A DNA stretch of 63,602 nt. Origin: Selaginella moellendorffii (lineage: Eukaryota; Streptophyta; Lycopodiopsida; Selaginellales; Selaginellaceae). The stretch covers positions 1,004,385 through 1,067,986 of the forward strand of contig NW_003314268.1 in the NCBI RefSeq assembly GCF_000143415.4, read 5' to 3'. The notes under the pieces are model-generated. The model ran no database searches and was not told the DNA's origin. It saw only the letters and a list, made by a program, of their open reading frames with translations. This document shows positions 24,604 to 37,850 of the stretch, piece after piece. A program made the translations under genes and the position numbers. The stretch's first letter is position 1. Every line of letters starts with the position of its first letter.

Positions 24604-24995
24604 ATGAATTGGAAAGTATGGCTGTGAATTCTATAGTCTCTCTGGGATGATATACCAGCACTCAATCAAAATCTATGTTGGTTTTTCTAGGCCATCGTCA
24701 AGATTCACGATTCCTGCTGGAGGGACAGCGTCGCGGGGCAAATCTACGACAATCTCCCTGGTAATTTCTCCCGTGAACACACCCAGACTACGTGCAAAAT
24801 CTTTGATCCCTCGAAATCGCAGGCGTGATGAGGATGGAACTAAGTGGCTCCCAAGTGACTTACACGGGAGGCTTCAAGAAAGAGGATTTTCTAAAACAAC
24901 TGGACAAGCACAAGAAATGCGCGAGTGTGGTGTCTTTGGCACCGATTGTCCAGCCGCCACCACCGCCACCGCCATGCAATTGCTGCAATTCCTGA
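24604..24995 (+). CDS. HMA-fold-like protein lacking the CxxC site (copy 3)
   Basis: Exons are 24604-24615 (12 nt, MNWK), 24691-24760 (70 nt) and 24823-24995, giving 84 residues. Exon sizes and phases are those of copy 2. The fold's second half is recognisable (VTYTGGFKKEDFLKQL), but the metal loop reads DSCWRDSV: the first Cys survives and the second is lost, so classical two-Cys metal binding is absent. A polyproline stretch (PIVQPPPPPPPC) and a short CNCC end replace the Lys/Pro linker and tail. It may be a neofunctionalised copy or one starting to decay. The tiny first exon with a GTATGG donor makes the start less certain than the rest. Confidence 0.7.
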
Positions 24996-25279
24996 TAGAA
25001 AGATAGCTCGATCGATCGATCGATCCAGCAAGAGATCACTCCACCCTACAAGCTTATCGCCCATCAGTGGCGCTGTTAGTTCTATAGATCCACGGAAGTG
25101 ATTTAGCGACTGTGTAAATAACCAAAGATTTCCAAACTACGTGCTTCGTGCTTCAAGACAGACTCGCCTTCAATCCTGGCCATTGGCCAACTTTGTTACG
25201 TTCTAATCGATACTTATCATGGCTAATTGGTGATAAGCAGATAATATACCACCACCAGCGAGTCAATGCCTTGTTCTTG
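24996..25279. other. Promoter region of the second 4CL-like gene
   Basis: A short spacer with a GATC tandem run at about 25011-25026. No TATA box is obvious. Confidence 0.4.
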
Positions 25280-27342
25280 ATGGCTATGGCGGATGATAGC
25301 CAGGGCAGTGGCTACCGGGAATGCGATGGGATCTACTCCAGCCTCGCGTCGCCGGTGGCAATGCCGCTCCATCCCCATCTGGATTTCGTCTCCTACATGT
25401 TCTCGCAGCGATTTGGGAGGCCCGAGAGCGCCAGCAATGTCGCGATCTTGGATGGGAAATCTGGTCAGTCGCTCACTTGCTCGCAGCTGCGCCGATCGAT
25501 CGAGGCGGTGGCGACGGGGCTGCACGAATCCGGCATCTGCCAGGGCGACGTTGTCATGATCTTGCTGCCCAACACCCTCGAGTTCCCGGTCATGTTTAAC
25601 GCGGCGCTGCGCATTGGCGCGGTCGTGACGACTATGAATCCCCAGAACACGCCCGCCGAGATCGCGCGTCAGATGCTGGATTCGCGTCCCAAGATGGTGC
25701 TCACGAATCGCGCCGGGGTCGATAAGGTGAGAGCCGCTTCCCCAGATCTCCCAATCGTCCTCGTGGACGAGGAAGAACGCGAAGAACACGGAAGAACTCT
25801 AAACAGTGATGAGAAAAAGCCCCAATTCATCCCATTCTCTCGATTCCTCGCCTCGGATCCCGACCAGCGACCACGCAATCGATGCCTCATCCGCCAGAGC
25901 GATCCGGCAGCGCTGCTCTACTCGTCGGGCACCACCGGATTGAGCAAGGGCGTGGTGATCTCCCATGGAAACCTTATCGCCGCCATGGCCGTCCAGAACC
26001 AAGTGCCCGAGGAGATGGATCGCGGCGACACGAATGTGGTGCTCTTCCCGATGTATCACATCGGCGGATTGATGTGGCTGTGCTGTGGAGCGATCATGGG
26101 CGGCCCGACGTTCGTGCTGCTGCAGCGCTATGGATTGGCGGATCTGCTGCGCGCGGTGGAGCGGCACGGCGCCAACAAGATCACGTCCGCGCCGCCCGTC
26201 GCGCTGGATTTGCTCCACAGCGCCCAGACCGTGCGCTACGATCTGCGATCGCTGAGAGCGCTCATCTGCGCCGCCGCGCCGCTGAGCAAGGAGACGATCC
26301 AGGGCCTGATGATCAAGTTCCCCCACTTGGAGATGTTCATCCAGGTTTGAAAAATCCGTTGACTAACCGATGACTGTAAGGTTTGACTAACAGTTCGTTG
26401 ACTATGGTCATTGACCAACTGCTTGACTAACAGTCCTTTGACTAAATTGACTTTCTTCGTTTTTTGTAGATGTATGGAATGACCGAGACTGTGACCGTGG
26501 GAAGCGGTGGAAGGGGCGTTATGGGATCTTCCGGGAGGCTAAATGCCACGCTGGAGGCTAGGGTTGTGGATCTGGAGACCCGGAAATCACTGCCTCCTAA
26601 TCAAAGAGGAGAGCTTTGGCTTCGAGGGTCACCGATCATGCAAGGTAAGTATAATTCTTATGGTCTTATGGTTTCTTCTATCATTCCTCTATGGCTTGCA
26701 TAGTTTTTGATTTTACAAATTTATTGAACTTGCAGGGTATTTGAACAATCCAGTGGCCACCGCGGAGGCGATCGACAGTGATGGCTGGCTACACACGGGA
26801 GATCTCGTATATTTTGATTCCAAGGGGTATTTATACATCGTAGACCGTCTCAAGGAGTTGATTAAGTACAAGGGATACCAGGTATTTACTTGGAAAAACG
26901 TATCTCATAGCGAGAGAATTAACCTTGCTTTGCTTTCAAGGTTGCACCAGCAGAGCTAGAAGCACTACTGCTCACACATCCGGCCATAGTGGACTGTGCG
27001 GTAGTACCGTAAGTTTTACCAGCTTTCTTGTACATTGTTTTTACCAATTTTCTACAACATTTTTACCTCGCAGGTTTCCAGATGAAGTGGCTGGAGAGAT
27101 TCCACAAGCGTTTATCGTTAGGGCTCGAGACAATAGCATTTCTAGCGAAGAAGTCATGCGTTACGTAGCAGACCAAGTAAGAGATTTCTTTGATTTTAAC
27201 TCGAAAACAATCTTACAATTGTCTCTATGATCAAGGTGGCTCCGTACAAGAGAATCAGAAGAGTATCTTTCCTGGATAAGATTCCCAAGTCCGCCGCTGG
27301 TAAAATTCTTCGCAACGAGCTCAAGAAGGCGGCAAGCAAACT

Positions 27343-27346
<4 letters not shown>
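25280..27346 (+). CDS. 4-coumarate:CoA ligase-like acyl-CoA synthetase, PTS1 (SKL)
   Basis: This adenylate-forming acyl-CoA ligase is paralogous to the one at 15066-16914. Exons are 25280-26344, 26470-26644, 26736-26881, 26941-27008, 27074-27176 and 27236-27346, giving 555 residues. The three middle exons are 146, 68 and 103 nt, exactly as in the other gene. It has the P-loop [13 protein letters not shown] (from 212), [34 protein letters not shown] and [13 protein letters not shown]. It ends in SKL, the strongest peroxisomal import signal. The first exon extends about 40 residues beyond the paralog at the N-terminus. Two ATGs, 25280 and 25286, are equally plausible starts. Intron 1 is packed with TTGAC elements. 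Substrate unknown; jasmonate-precursor or fatty-acid activation is possible. Confidence 0.94.
26357..26453 (+). promoter_or_regulatory. Cluster of seven W-box-type TTGAC motifs in intron 1
   Basis: Within about 100 bp the intron carries TTGAC seven times on the plus strand: six as TTGACT and one as TTGACC. Several sit in a loose TTGACTAAC repeat. TTGAC[CT] is the WRKY-factor W-box, associated with defence and stress induction. Clustering is characteristic of responsive elements, but an intronic repeat could also arise by slippage. Confidence 0.5.

Positions 27347-27378
<32 letters not shown>
27347..27378. repeat. (AC)n microsatellite
   Basis: About 16 CA/AC units begin directly after the TAA of the second 4CL-like gene, inside its 3' UTR. 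Confidence 0.95.
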
Positions 27379-27383
<5 letters not shown>

Positions 27384-27477
27384 ATACTTTTTTTTTAACG
27401 GTGTCCGATTGTGCCAAGTCTCACAATCGGACGGCGTACAAGCTCTAACAAAACGCGTGGATTTCTTCGTTTACCCA

Positions 27478-27485
27478 TTAGGGTT
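27478..27485. promoter_or_regulatory. Telo-box upstream of the RNF170-like gene
   Basis: TTAGGGTT (reverse complement AACCCTAA) sits about 37 bp before the start codon, the usual telo-box position in plant housekeeping promoters. Confidence 0.4.
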
Positions 27486-27521
27486 CTAGCGAAGGGATTT
27501 TGATGCTCCGGACGGATCTAG

Positions 27522-28570
27522 ATGCCCTACATTGAGGGAATCGGTGACGAGGTAGTCCTAGCGGCAGTGTTTGCCGCGCCGGCTGTGATCGTCTACTGCT
27601 CTTCAGCTGGGTAAGACGGCCAGTAATTCTCGCGGGATATCTAGTTTTCTGGATTGATCGTCGATTGCAGTGTGTTTGCTCGACTGAGAAAGGGATTGCA
27701 GTCCCTAGGGGTGTGGATCGTCCAAATTTTCCAGATTTCGACAGCGCCGCCCCCGCTAGATCATCCGCCTATTACCATGGAGGCTCCGGACGAGAACGAT
27801 TGCTGCTCGGTTTGCCACGATACTTTCACGCTCCCTTGCCAAGCGAACTGTGCTCATTGGTTTTGTGGTAAGCTATACATTTTGTGTGTGTGTGTGTGTG
27901 TTCTTTTGAGTCTCAGGAACTTTGATGGATTTCTTTTTTTTCTCTTTGTTCCAGGGGAATGCATTCTCAGAGTCTGGCAACACAGTGCTGCTTTACAGCC
28001 TTGCAAATGCCCGATTTGTCGCAGGACGATCAATCTTTTGATCCCGGGACGTGAGTATCAAGAGCGAAACCGAGATGCCGAGTCCGAGCGTTTGCTAAGA
28101 GAAATCTCAAAGTATAACCGGCTGTTTGGAGGAGCACCTTCCAGCGTGATTCAGGTAGAAGAACACGGTTTCTTACATTCATTGACGAGCTGGTTTACAG
28201 CGTTTAAGAGACATGCCTTTGCTTTTGAGGCGTTTCTTTCGAGATCTTTTGGATCCTCAGCGAGCGCTTCTTATTTTACACAGAACACGCTTCATCCTAG
28301 TGGTAAACAGACAGTCAAGAAAAAGACTTTGTAGCCTAATGTGCTCTTCTCAGGTTTTCTTATCAATGTGCTATGTGCTTTCGCCCATCGATCTTCTTCC
28401 AGAAGGTAATGTCTTTTGGAAACTTTGTTATTAAAATCTCTACCTGTGACGCAGCCGTTTTGGGATTAATCGGCCTCGTCGACGATGCTCTGGTTGTGTT
28501 CTTCGCTCTATTCCAAGTTTCCATGATCTACAGGCGTTTTCTCGTCCGGCAACACGGGAATTACAGCTAA
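27522..28570 (+). CDS. RNF170-like RING E3 ubiquitin ligase with DUF1232
   Basis: This predicted membrane E3 ligase is of the RNF170 type, which in animals acts at the ER. Exons are 27522-27610, 27671-27867, 27955-28154, 28201-28302, 28354-28405 and 28455-28570, giving 251 residues. An N-terminal hydrophobic stretch (EVVLAAVFAAPAVIVYC) is a likely membrane anchor. The C3HC4 RING uses Cys75, Cys78, Cys90, His92, Cys95, Cys98, Cys114 and Cys117. Next comes the family's EISKYNRLFGG segment. The C-terminal DUF1232 part has YVLSPIDLLPE and LGLIGLVDDALVVFF, two hydrophobic segments. All domains appear in the family order. A TTAGGGTT telo-box lies 37 bp upstream of the ATG. Confidence 0.9.
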
Positions 28571-30763
28571 GTTTAGGCCTTTGCTTGCTCTTGCCAAATT
28601 TGTATAGGTGTTTGCAAATTAATTGCAAGAAACAGCGTTTGAAAGAAAAGCTTCTCATCTTTTCTTCAAGCGAGTTGGAATTTTAAGTTATTTTTGGATA
28701 ATTTTGTTTTACCCTTATAAAATAACAGCGACTACAACTCTTAAGGTTTTAAGACTTTCAAGTATGTTCTAAAAGATTCTTTAATCTAATCTTTTTCTCT
28801 AATTAAAATTTTAACATTAATCATTTTAGTTATCATTAATATAAATCATAGTTACCATCCAAAGATTGTTTCATGAATCTGGTTCATCAAGAATTCATCC
28901 TTGCCATGGAGCTGAAAAACATGTGCTTTAGGTGTGTGAGCAAGCTTTCTCTAACTCTTCCTTTAACAAGTGTGATGGGAAGATTAATAATTATGACTTT
29001 GGCATTCTCTAATGTTTACAATCTAACTCTTCACACAGGCAAAGAGTAATCTTAATAAAACCACACAATATTTTTCACTAGCAAAGCCTAGTCTAGAGCT
29101 TTTACCACAAAAAGCTCTTGCATCCATGAGCAGCTTTGCCACAATATATGTGAAAGATTGCCATGTAAAATTATCATGCTTTATCTATTGTGTTTTTGTA
29201 TCAAGAGTGGTTAACACCTTTTATACAAGCTAATATAGTGAGCTGGGATAGAATATTTTAAATACCGCTTTAAAGAATTATATTATAGAATATTCTTTTA
29301 TATTAAATTTTTGTAAATTTTTAATTATTATTTATTTAAAATAAAACTATAACTCTCCATTTAACCTAATGGCAATTGCTTTCCAATGATCACATGCATT
29401 AGAAAATCCTAAAGGACAAGATCACTTTTCTTAAAAAGGGTAAAGAACCAACAAATAATAAAAAGATATTTGATCAATCCCAAGATAATTGTTGTCACGC
29501 TCCGGTCTTGCAGAGCTTGGCCCACGCGATCTAATCCATATTTACTGACGGCTTTGTGCAGGAAAGTCGGGGACGAGGACCCCAGAGCTCGACCGAGCGT
29601 TGAACTGAGAAGATCGCGACCCCGGCAAGAACAAAAAGGAGAAATGCCTTCAAGACTGGAACTAAAATCTGGTGCGCTCCCGGAGAGGTCCCATACGCGG
29701 CGCCTTGAAAACTGGAAATCCTGCTGGTATCGGCGCCCTCTTCGCTCTCCAGAGGAGCTTCAAAGTGCTTACCAACGTCCTGTTCCGGTGGCTGGAGAGA
29801 ATAAATCGTCGTGGACGTGTATGTCAAGGTTGTCGTTGTTCAAATAGTTTGACACGCCTAAAGGAAACGCTCGTATCCCCTGAACAGTTTAAACAAATGC
29901 GGAAGATCAAATAAGAAACATCACCGAGTAAACAACTCGAGAAACCACGAGAACAACCACACACACACAAGCTTTCGACAGCTTTGTACCATACCAATCC
30001 AGAAAGAAAGAAGAAAACCTCCATACAGTCACCATCCACGAAAACGTTCAAAGAATCCTCACAAGTGACAAACTATAAAACTTTCACAAAGAAACAAAGA
30101 ATCATAGAACAAAAGAAAGAACCGCAATATCTGGTTGGAGAGCTCGACCTTCCAGGCCTTGGCAGGGGATGGAGTCTTGTTGAGTAGAAAAGAAGACACC
30201 ATCAACCTCAAACACGAGTGCGAAAGCATGAAGTGTTTCTGACGATGGAAGGCCGACTCTTGGCTTACATAATGAAGTCAAGAAATCTAAATACACACCA
30301 CATAGCAATCGAAGACTATAAACTTTGTGCTTGATCTTGCCTTGATCCACCAGTGTGAGCTCAAGCAGCGCTGCCGTTGCTGGCGAGCACCATAGAGAGA
30401 ATCGTCGTCCATCGCGACATGCCAGTGAATATCCATTGATCGTGAAATGATACACACTGCGTGATCTAGCTTCCTGCTGTAATGCAACTGTTGGAGGCCG
30501 TGCCATAGGAATCCAAGCTCATCCTTCCTCCAGCCTCACCGAGATTGATAAGTTGCGATGGCGATGACGCAGAAGTGGAAGAAACCCCGCGAAATTCCTG
30601 GAAATATCTTCAGCCGCGAGAGAATCGAGCGCCAGCTGCCGCACGGCTCAGCGCCGAGGATCCATGATGATCCACCGTCGATTCTATGGACGGTCCAGAT
30701 CCGAGAGCCCTGAGGTACGAAACTTTTAGGGCGCCAGACCCTTTAGCTTAGGAGAAATTAATT
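28571..30763. other. Long intergenic stretch, possible small minus-strand gene
   Basis: 28640-29470 is AT-rich with repeat-like ends (AGAATATTTTAAA, ATTATTTATTTAAAA) and no gene. From 29480 to 30500 composition becomes balanced and exon-like. The only frame of note is listed separately at 29531-29827. Confidence 0.45.
29531..29827 (-). CDS. Hypothetical tail-anchored-like small protein
   Basis: A 98-residue frame has a polar, acidic N-terminal half (PLESEEGADTSR). A single strong hydrophobic segment (ILVPVLKAFLLFVLAGVAIF) follows, then a short basic end. I recognise no family. Another minus-strand frame at 30102-30506 might supply upstream exons, but I could not join them with convincing splice sites. 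It may be the last exon of a multi-exon gene or chance. Confidence 0.25.
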   Translation of the reverse strand: MTYTSTTIYSLQPPEQDVGKHFEAPLESEEGADTSRISSFQGAAYGTSPGAHQILVPVLKAFLLFVLAGVAIFSVQRSVELWGPRPRLSCTKPSVNMD

Positions 30764-30771
30764 TTAGGGTT
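30764..30771. promoter_or_regulatory. Telo-box upstream of SEC23
   Basis: TTAGGGTT lies 37 bp before the SEC23 ATG. It is the third such site in this window at nearly the same distance from a housekeeping start codon. Confidence 0.4.
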
Positions 30772-30807
30772 TATAGGCCCCGGATCGGCGCGGATCGTCA
30801 ATCGGCC

Positions 30808-33651
<2,844 letters not shown>

Positions 33652-36600
33652 TGCGATTCATTTGCTGAAATAAAAGTTCTTATTTTACCTCCGACCACCT
33701 TGGTTCCCTTTTTCAAATATGAAGGGGATGAAGATTTCTCCATATACAATAGCAATTGAAAACTAGAGATCCATTGCATTGTACAGTTGGGATCCATGTA
33801 TTATTATTCATTCATTCATTAGTCTTATAAAGTTTTGCAGCAATCACTCTAATTAGATTGCTTGAGTACAAGTGGCTCAACTTTCAGAAGATTAACTGGC
33901 TATGCCATAACATGTGTATATGACATATTAGTATTTTTTGTTTCGAAAACTAATTCCCTGAGTGAGGGCTCAATTGCCTCCTGATTCATATTGCTTAATA
34001 CAAATGGAACACTCTAATATTGTTTTTTTCGTCTGTTACAATTGTTTGTTCAACTATTTACATCCAGCACAAGCTGCAAGAGTTTAGCTTGGAAACGAGT
34101 GGTGGCTTTTGTGAAGGCCTAAAGACGTTCGTACTAAGACAAATTGGTATGCAATGACTCCATTTCCCTCATGTATGAGCATGGTTAATGCTACAAAATA
34201 TGCTATCTACAGGGCATCCATCAACCCAGCTACTTGGATTTCTTATGACCACTGTGCACCTTGGATCCACAAGTTGGCAACTTACCAGTGCAGAGCACAC
34301 TGCCTCCGAGTTAAGCAAGGGCATCACCATCGTCCATGAATTACCAATGTCCACTATACGAGTCACTGCAGGACTAGACATCAACTCTACCCTGGGAGGA
34401 GCACGACAAGGAAATGGAGTGGGTATGCACTACACATGAAGACTAGAGGGACACAAGAGAGCTAAAATGCATTGCATGCATGTCCTTTACTCCTTGGTTG
34501 GGCTCTGAGTGGACTATAATATTGTCCTAGACTCCTTACAAAATTGCTCTACTCTTTTGCTTATTGTAATAAATTAATTGCCTAAAAAATAAGTAAGCTA
34601 AAATAACCTTAAACTAAGTATAGTAACTATAATCTCACAGTCAAACCACTTCCAAAATTGTATGAAAATCTAGAATAGAGATTGATGGGAAATGGATTTA
34701 GAAGCTCATCTACCGAGTGCAAAGGATTTTGTAGATAATCCCATCTCTTATGACTAAACAACTAGCTCCTCTGATCTGTCAAGAGCAGCAACAACTTGCT
34801 CCATTCCCTTAGTAAAGCAGCTAGGGTTGCTTTGTTGAGCCTTGGCCATGAATGCGAGCTCCAAGTGGTAAGTAGCCTAACTTCTCCTGGACTTGGTTTT
34901 TGACTATCTACCATTCTAAGCATCACATAACAAGAAGAGAAAGACATTCACCTCTTGGATCTGCCTCTAAAATCTCTTATTACAGATTGTTTATAACTTC
35001 AATTCCTCTCCTAGACTGTGATTCTTTCCAATTACTCCATTCTGAGCTATTTACCATCAATATGAGCTTGTTCTTCAGCTGATACAGCCTTTCCATAAGC
35101 AAGAAATTTACAGTCCATTCCATGGCATTTTGATGGAAATTTATAGTCCATTTACCCCTACTTCTTTCTAAACCAAATTGGCTCCCAATTCTTACATTCT
35201 AGCTTGCAGTGACTTGTTCACTAGAAAATGGCTAACTAAATGGATCATATTGCAATACAATGGTGATATAGTTAGATTTATTTAAATTATTATTCTCAAG
35301 CTGTGAGTGGGATATAGGAATATGTGTGCTTTTACAAGTGGGAGTGCTATATATTAATTGGGGTTTAGAGCTTTGCTTATATACAAGAACGGATGGATTA
35401 AATTACATCCCAAATAGATGGTCTATATACTTATAGTATTATAATTAATGTATTACCTACCTAAGGTAATACATGTATACACAATATATATATTTACAAA
35501 CCTTACAGCATCTTCCCTTCTAGAAGATAAAAAAAGGTGATGATAATAAGTCAAATGGAATACTTAGAGCTTTTGTTGTGTTGTTATAAACCACAATATG
35601 AATTTGAAACTCCCACAAAACCATTAATAAAGTTATTGATAACTATGATTGAAACTAAACCCAAAGCCATGACATAAATATTAGCCAACTACGGAATCCT
35701 GATGCATCAGTTGCAACTCTAGCCAAATGCTTAAATGAATCATAAAGTTATAATTTTGAATCCAAACAAAGGATTTCACAAACAACTGTAATCTATAAAA
35801 TACCATTGTAGCAAATGATATATTTTGCCTTCTATGCCTTTATTGCTTGCTAATAATCCTTTGAAACAACTGTTAACTCAAACTTACGACTATAAATAAA
35901 ACTTGTCTCTACATCTTCCCTTCAATCAACATCCAAGACCCATATTAATTTAGACTCATGACTGTTGTCTTCATGTACTATTGCACATAGGAGGTTAAAT
36001 TCACTCCATTTGTCTTTCACATCCTTTTATCCCCTCTTCAAATGAAAAAAAAAGTTCTAAAGCACCAATTTTATTTAGACTTGTTATGATTATTTTCACT
36101 CCGCCATTTATGTTTAGCCTCACTCCACTATTATATTCATTTGGCCTCTCTATGTTAGAGCCAAATATTCCATTTAGAATTCACTATGCTTATCTTTACT
36201 TCACAATCCATAGCATTCATCCTCATTCCACTTTTGTATTTACTCATTCTCACTCTATTGTCGGGGCTGGACTCTCATCTATCACCCCTTCCTCTAAAGA
36301 AAAAAAAGTTTGAAGTATCGAGGCAGAAAAATAAAAATGAGAAAAATTAAGGAAAAAAAATTGTGGCATATGCTTAAAACTTGGAAAATAAGGGATTTCC
36401 TATCATAAAATATTTTGGCCACCATAATATAAATAAAAAATTCATATCATTCAAACACACAACTCAACACTTGAGACAGAAAAATTAATAACAACATTCA
36501 CACTCTTAAGGGAATATATAAACTCCTCAACAACAATGTAAAACAAAAGCTCTTCACAATACTAAAAAATGGGGATATGCATTCAACCTAAAATTTTAAC

Positions 36601-37850
36601 AAAAGTGACTCAACCTTTGGAACAGAGGAATACTTAACACAAAAATTGATCAAAGACTTTGCTAATAAAACAAAAGTAAATTTTTTAACTTTATGTACAT
36701 ACTCAACATTTAAATTAATATTTAAATTAGTATGAGGAAGACAAAAAACACTCAATTTAACATTGGACTAAAAATAAAAATCATAAAAGTAAAAAATGAT
36801 CAATATATAAAAAAAAGGAAATATTGCAAATGAGGAAGGAACACTAAAAACATGAGAAGGTGGCTCAGGCTGAGAAATAAAAAAAAGTTGGAAAATATTA
36901 GAAGGTAAGGAGAAAGGATTAAATGGCAAATTAAATGATTAACACCTACCCCATGAAATCATTTCTAAAGTTATCTTCATAATAATCAAGCTTGTCATCA
37001 CAATCCGAAGTCCACTTAAACTCATACACATCATCTTCCCAGAAACTCAATCCTTGAATATTCTCCAAGAACTAGACTATATCATCCATATCTCACCAAT
37101 TGATGTCATGATTATACTTCACATCAACAGAATATGGCAAAACATTGATAATAGAACAAGTTGTATAATCACATTTTATAGAAGTTAGAAATAACAACAC
37201 ACCAAGGACAAGTGTAACACTAGTATGATCACACCCCACAATAATAAAAGTTTGATATAATGGAACACCCCAAGTGATATACTCTTTAATTGATGATGGT
37301 ATGGCATGGTATAAGAAGAGAATGCAATGAAGATCAAAAGAAAGAATAAATTTAAGCACAACAATAGCTAAATTTCTAAATCTTGCAAAAAGCTAATATA
37401 GATCTAGATTTAAAAAAGAATGAAGAAATTACAATAAAAAACACAATCTTGAACACTAAAGCAAAGTAATGCCAAAAAGCTTTACTTTTCAAAGATAAAT
37501 TGTACAGTGGTTATGATGTTGTATACTAATATTAGTGTACTGGGATTTTAGTAACCGTCAGATTGGTTTCAATCCGGACCACTTGCTCTTATATATAAGC
37601 TATGGTTTTTAAGCTAATTAATATGCATATTTTTTGTATTCCATTTTCATATTCCATGCACTCATATTGGTGAAGGTGAGGGGCACCTTTTGATTGTCCC
37701 TAAGGAGTGCTTGGATTTGGGATTTTGGTTCAGATCTAGCTTTTACATCGTTTAGATATAATTTTTTCCATTTTCTTTCTTTTATTCTTTCCTTCAAGAA
37801 GTTTGGTTTTGATTTAGCTTTTTGCATTGTCTAGATCTCCCCTTTTTTCT
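33652..37850. other. AT-rich, repeat-like intergenic region
   Basis: No gene is supported over about 4 kb. Short frames lack motifs. ATTC repeats occur at 33807-33820. From about 36300 the sequence is strongly AT-rich with A-runs. The start of a decayed Gypsy element closes this stretch. Confidence 0.5.

Noticed and set aside
30102-30506. A 134-codon minus-strand frame upstream of SEC23.
   Set aside because: It has no motif and uneven composition, and I could not splice it to the membrane-segment frame at 29531-29827.
34154-34440. Overlapping frames on both strands that might be retrotransposon debris.
   Set aside because: No reverse transcriptase, integrase or gag signature could be identified.
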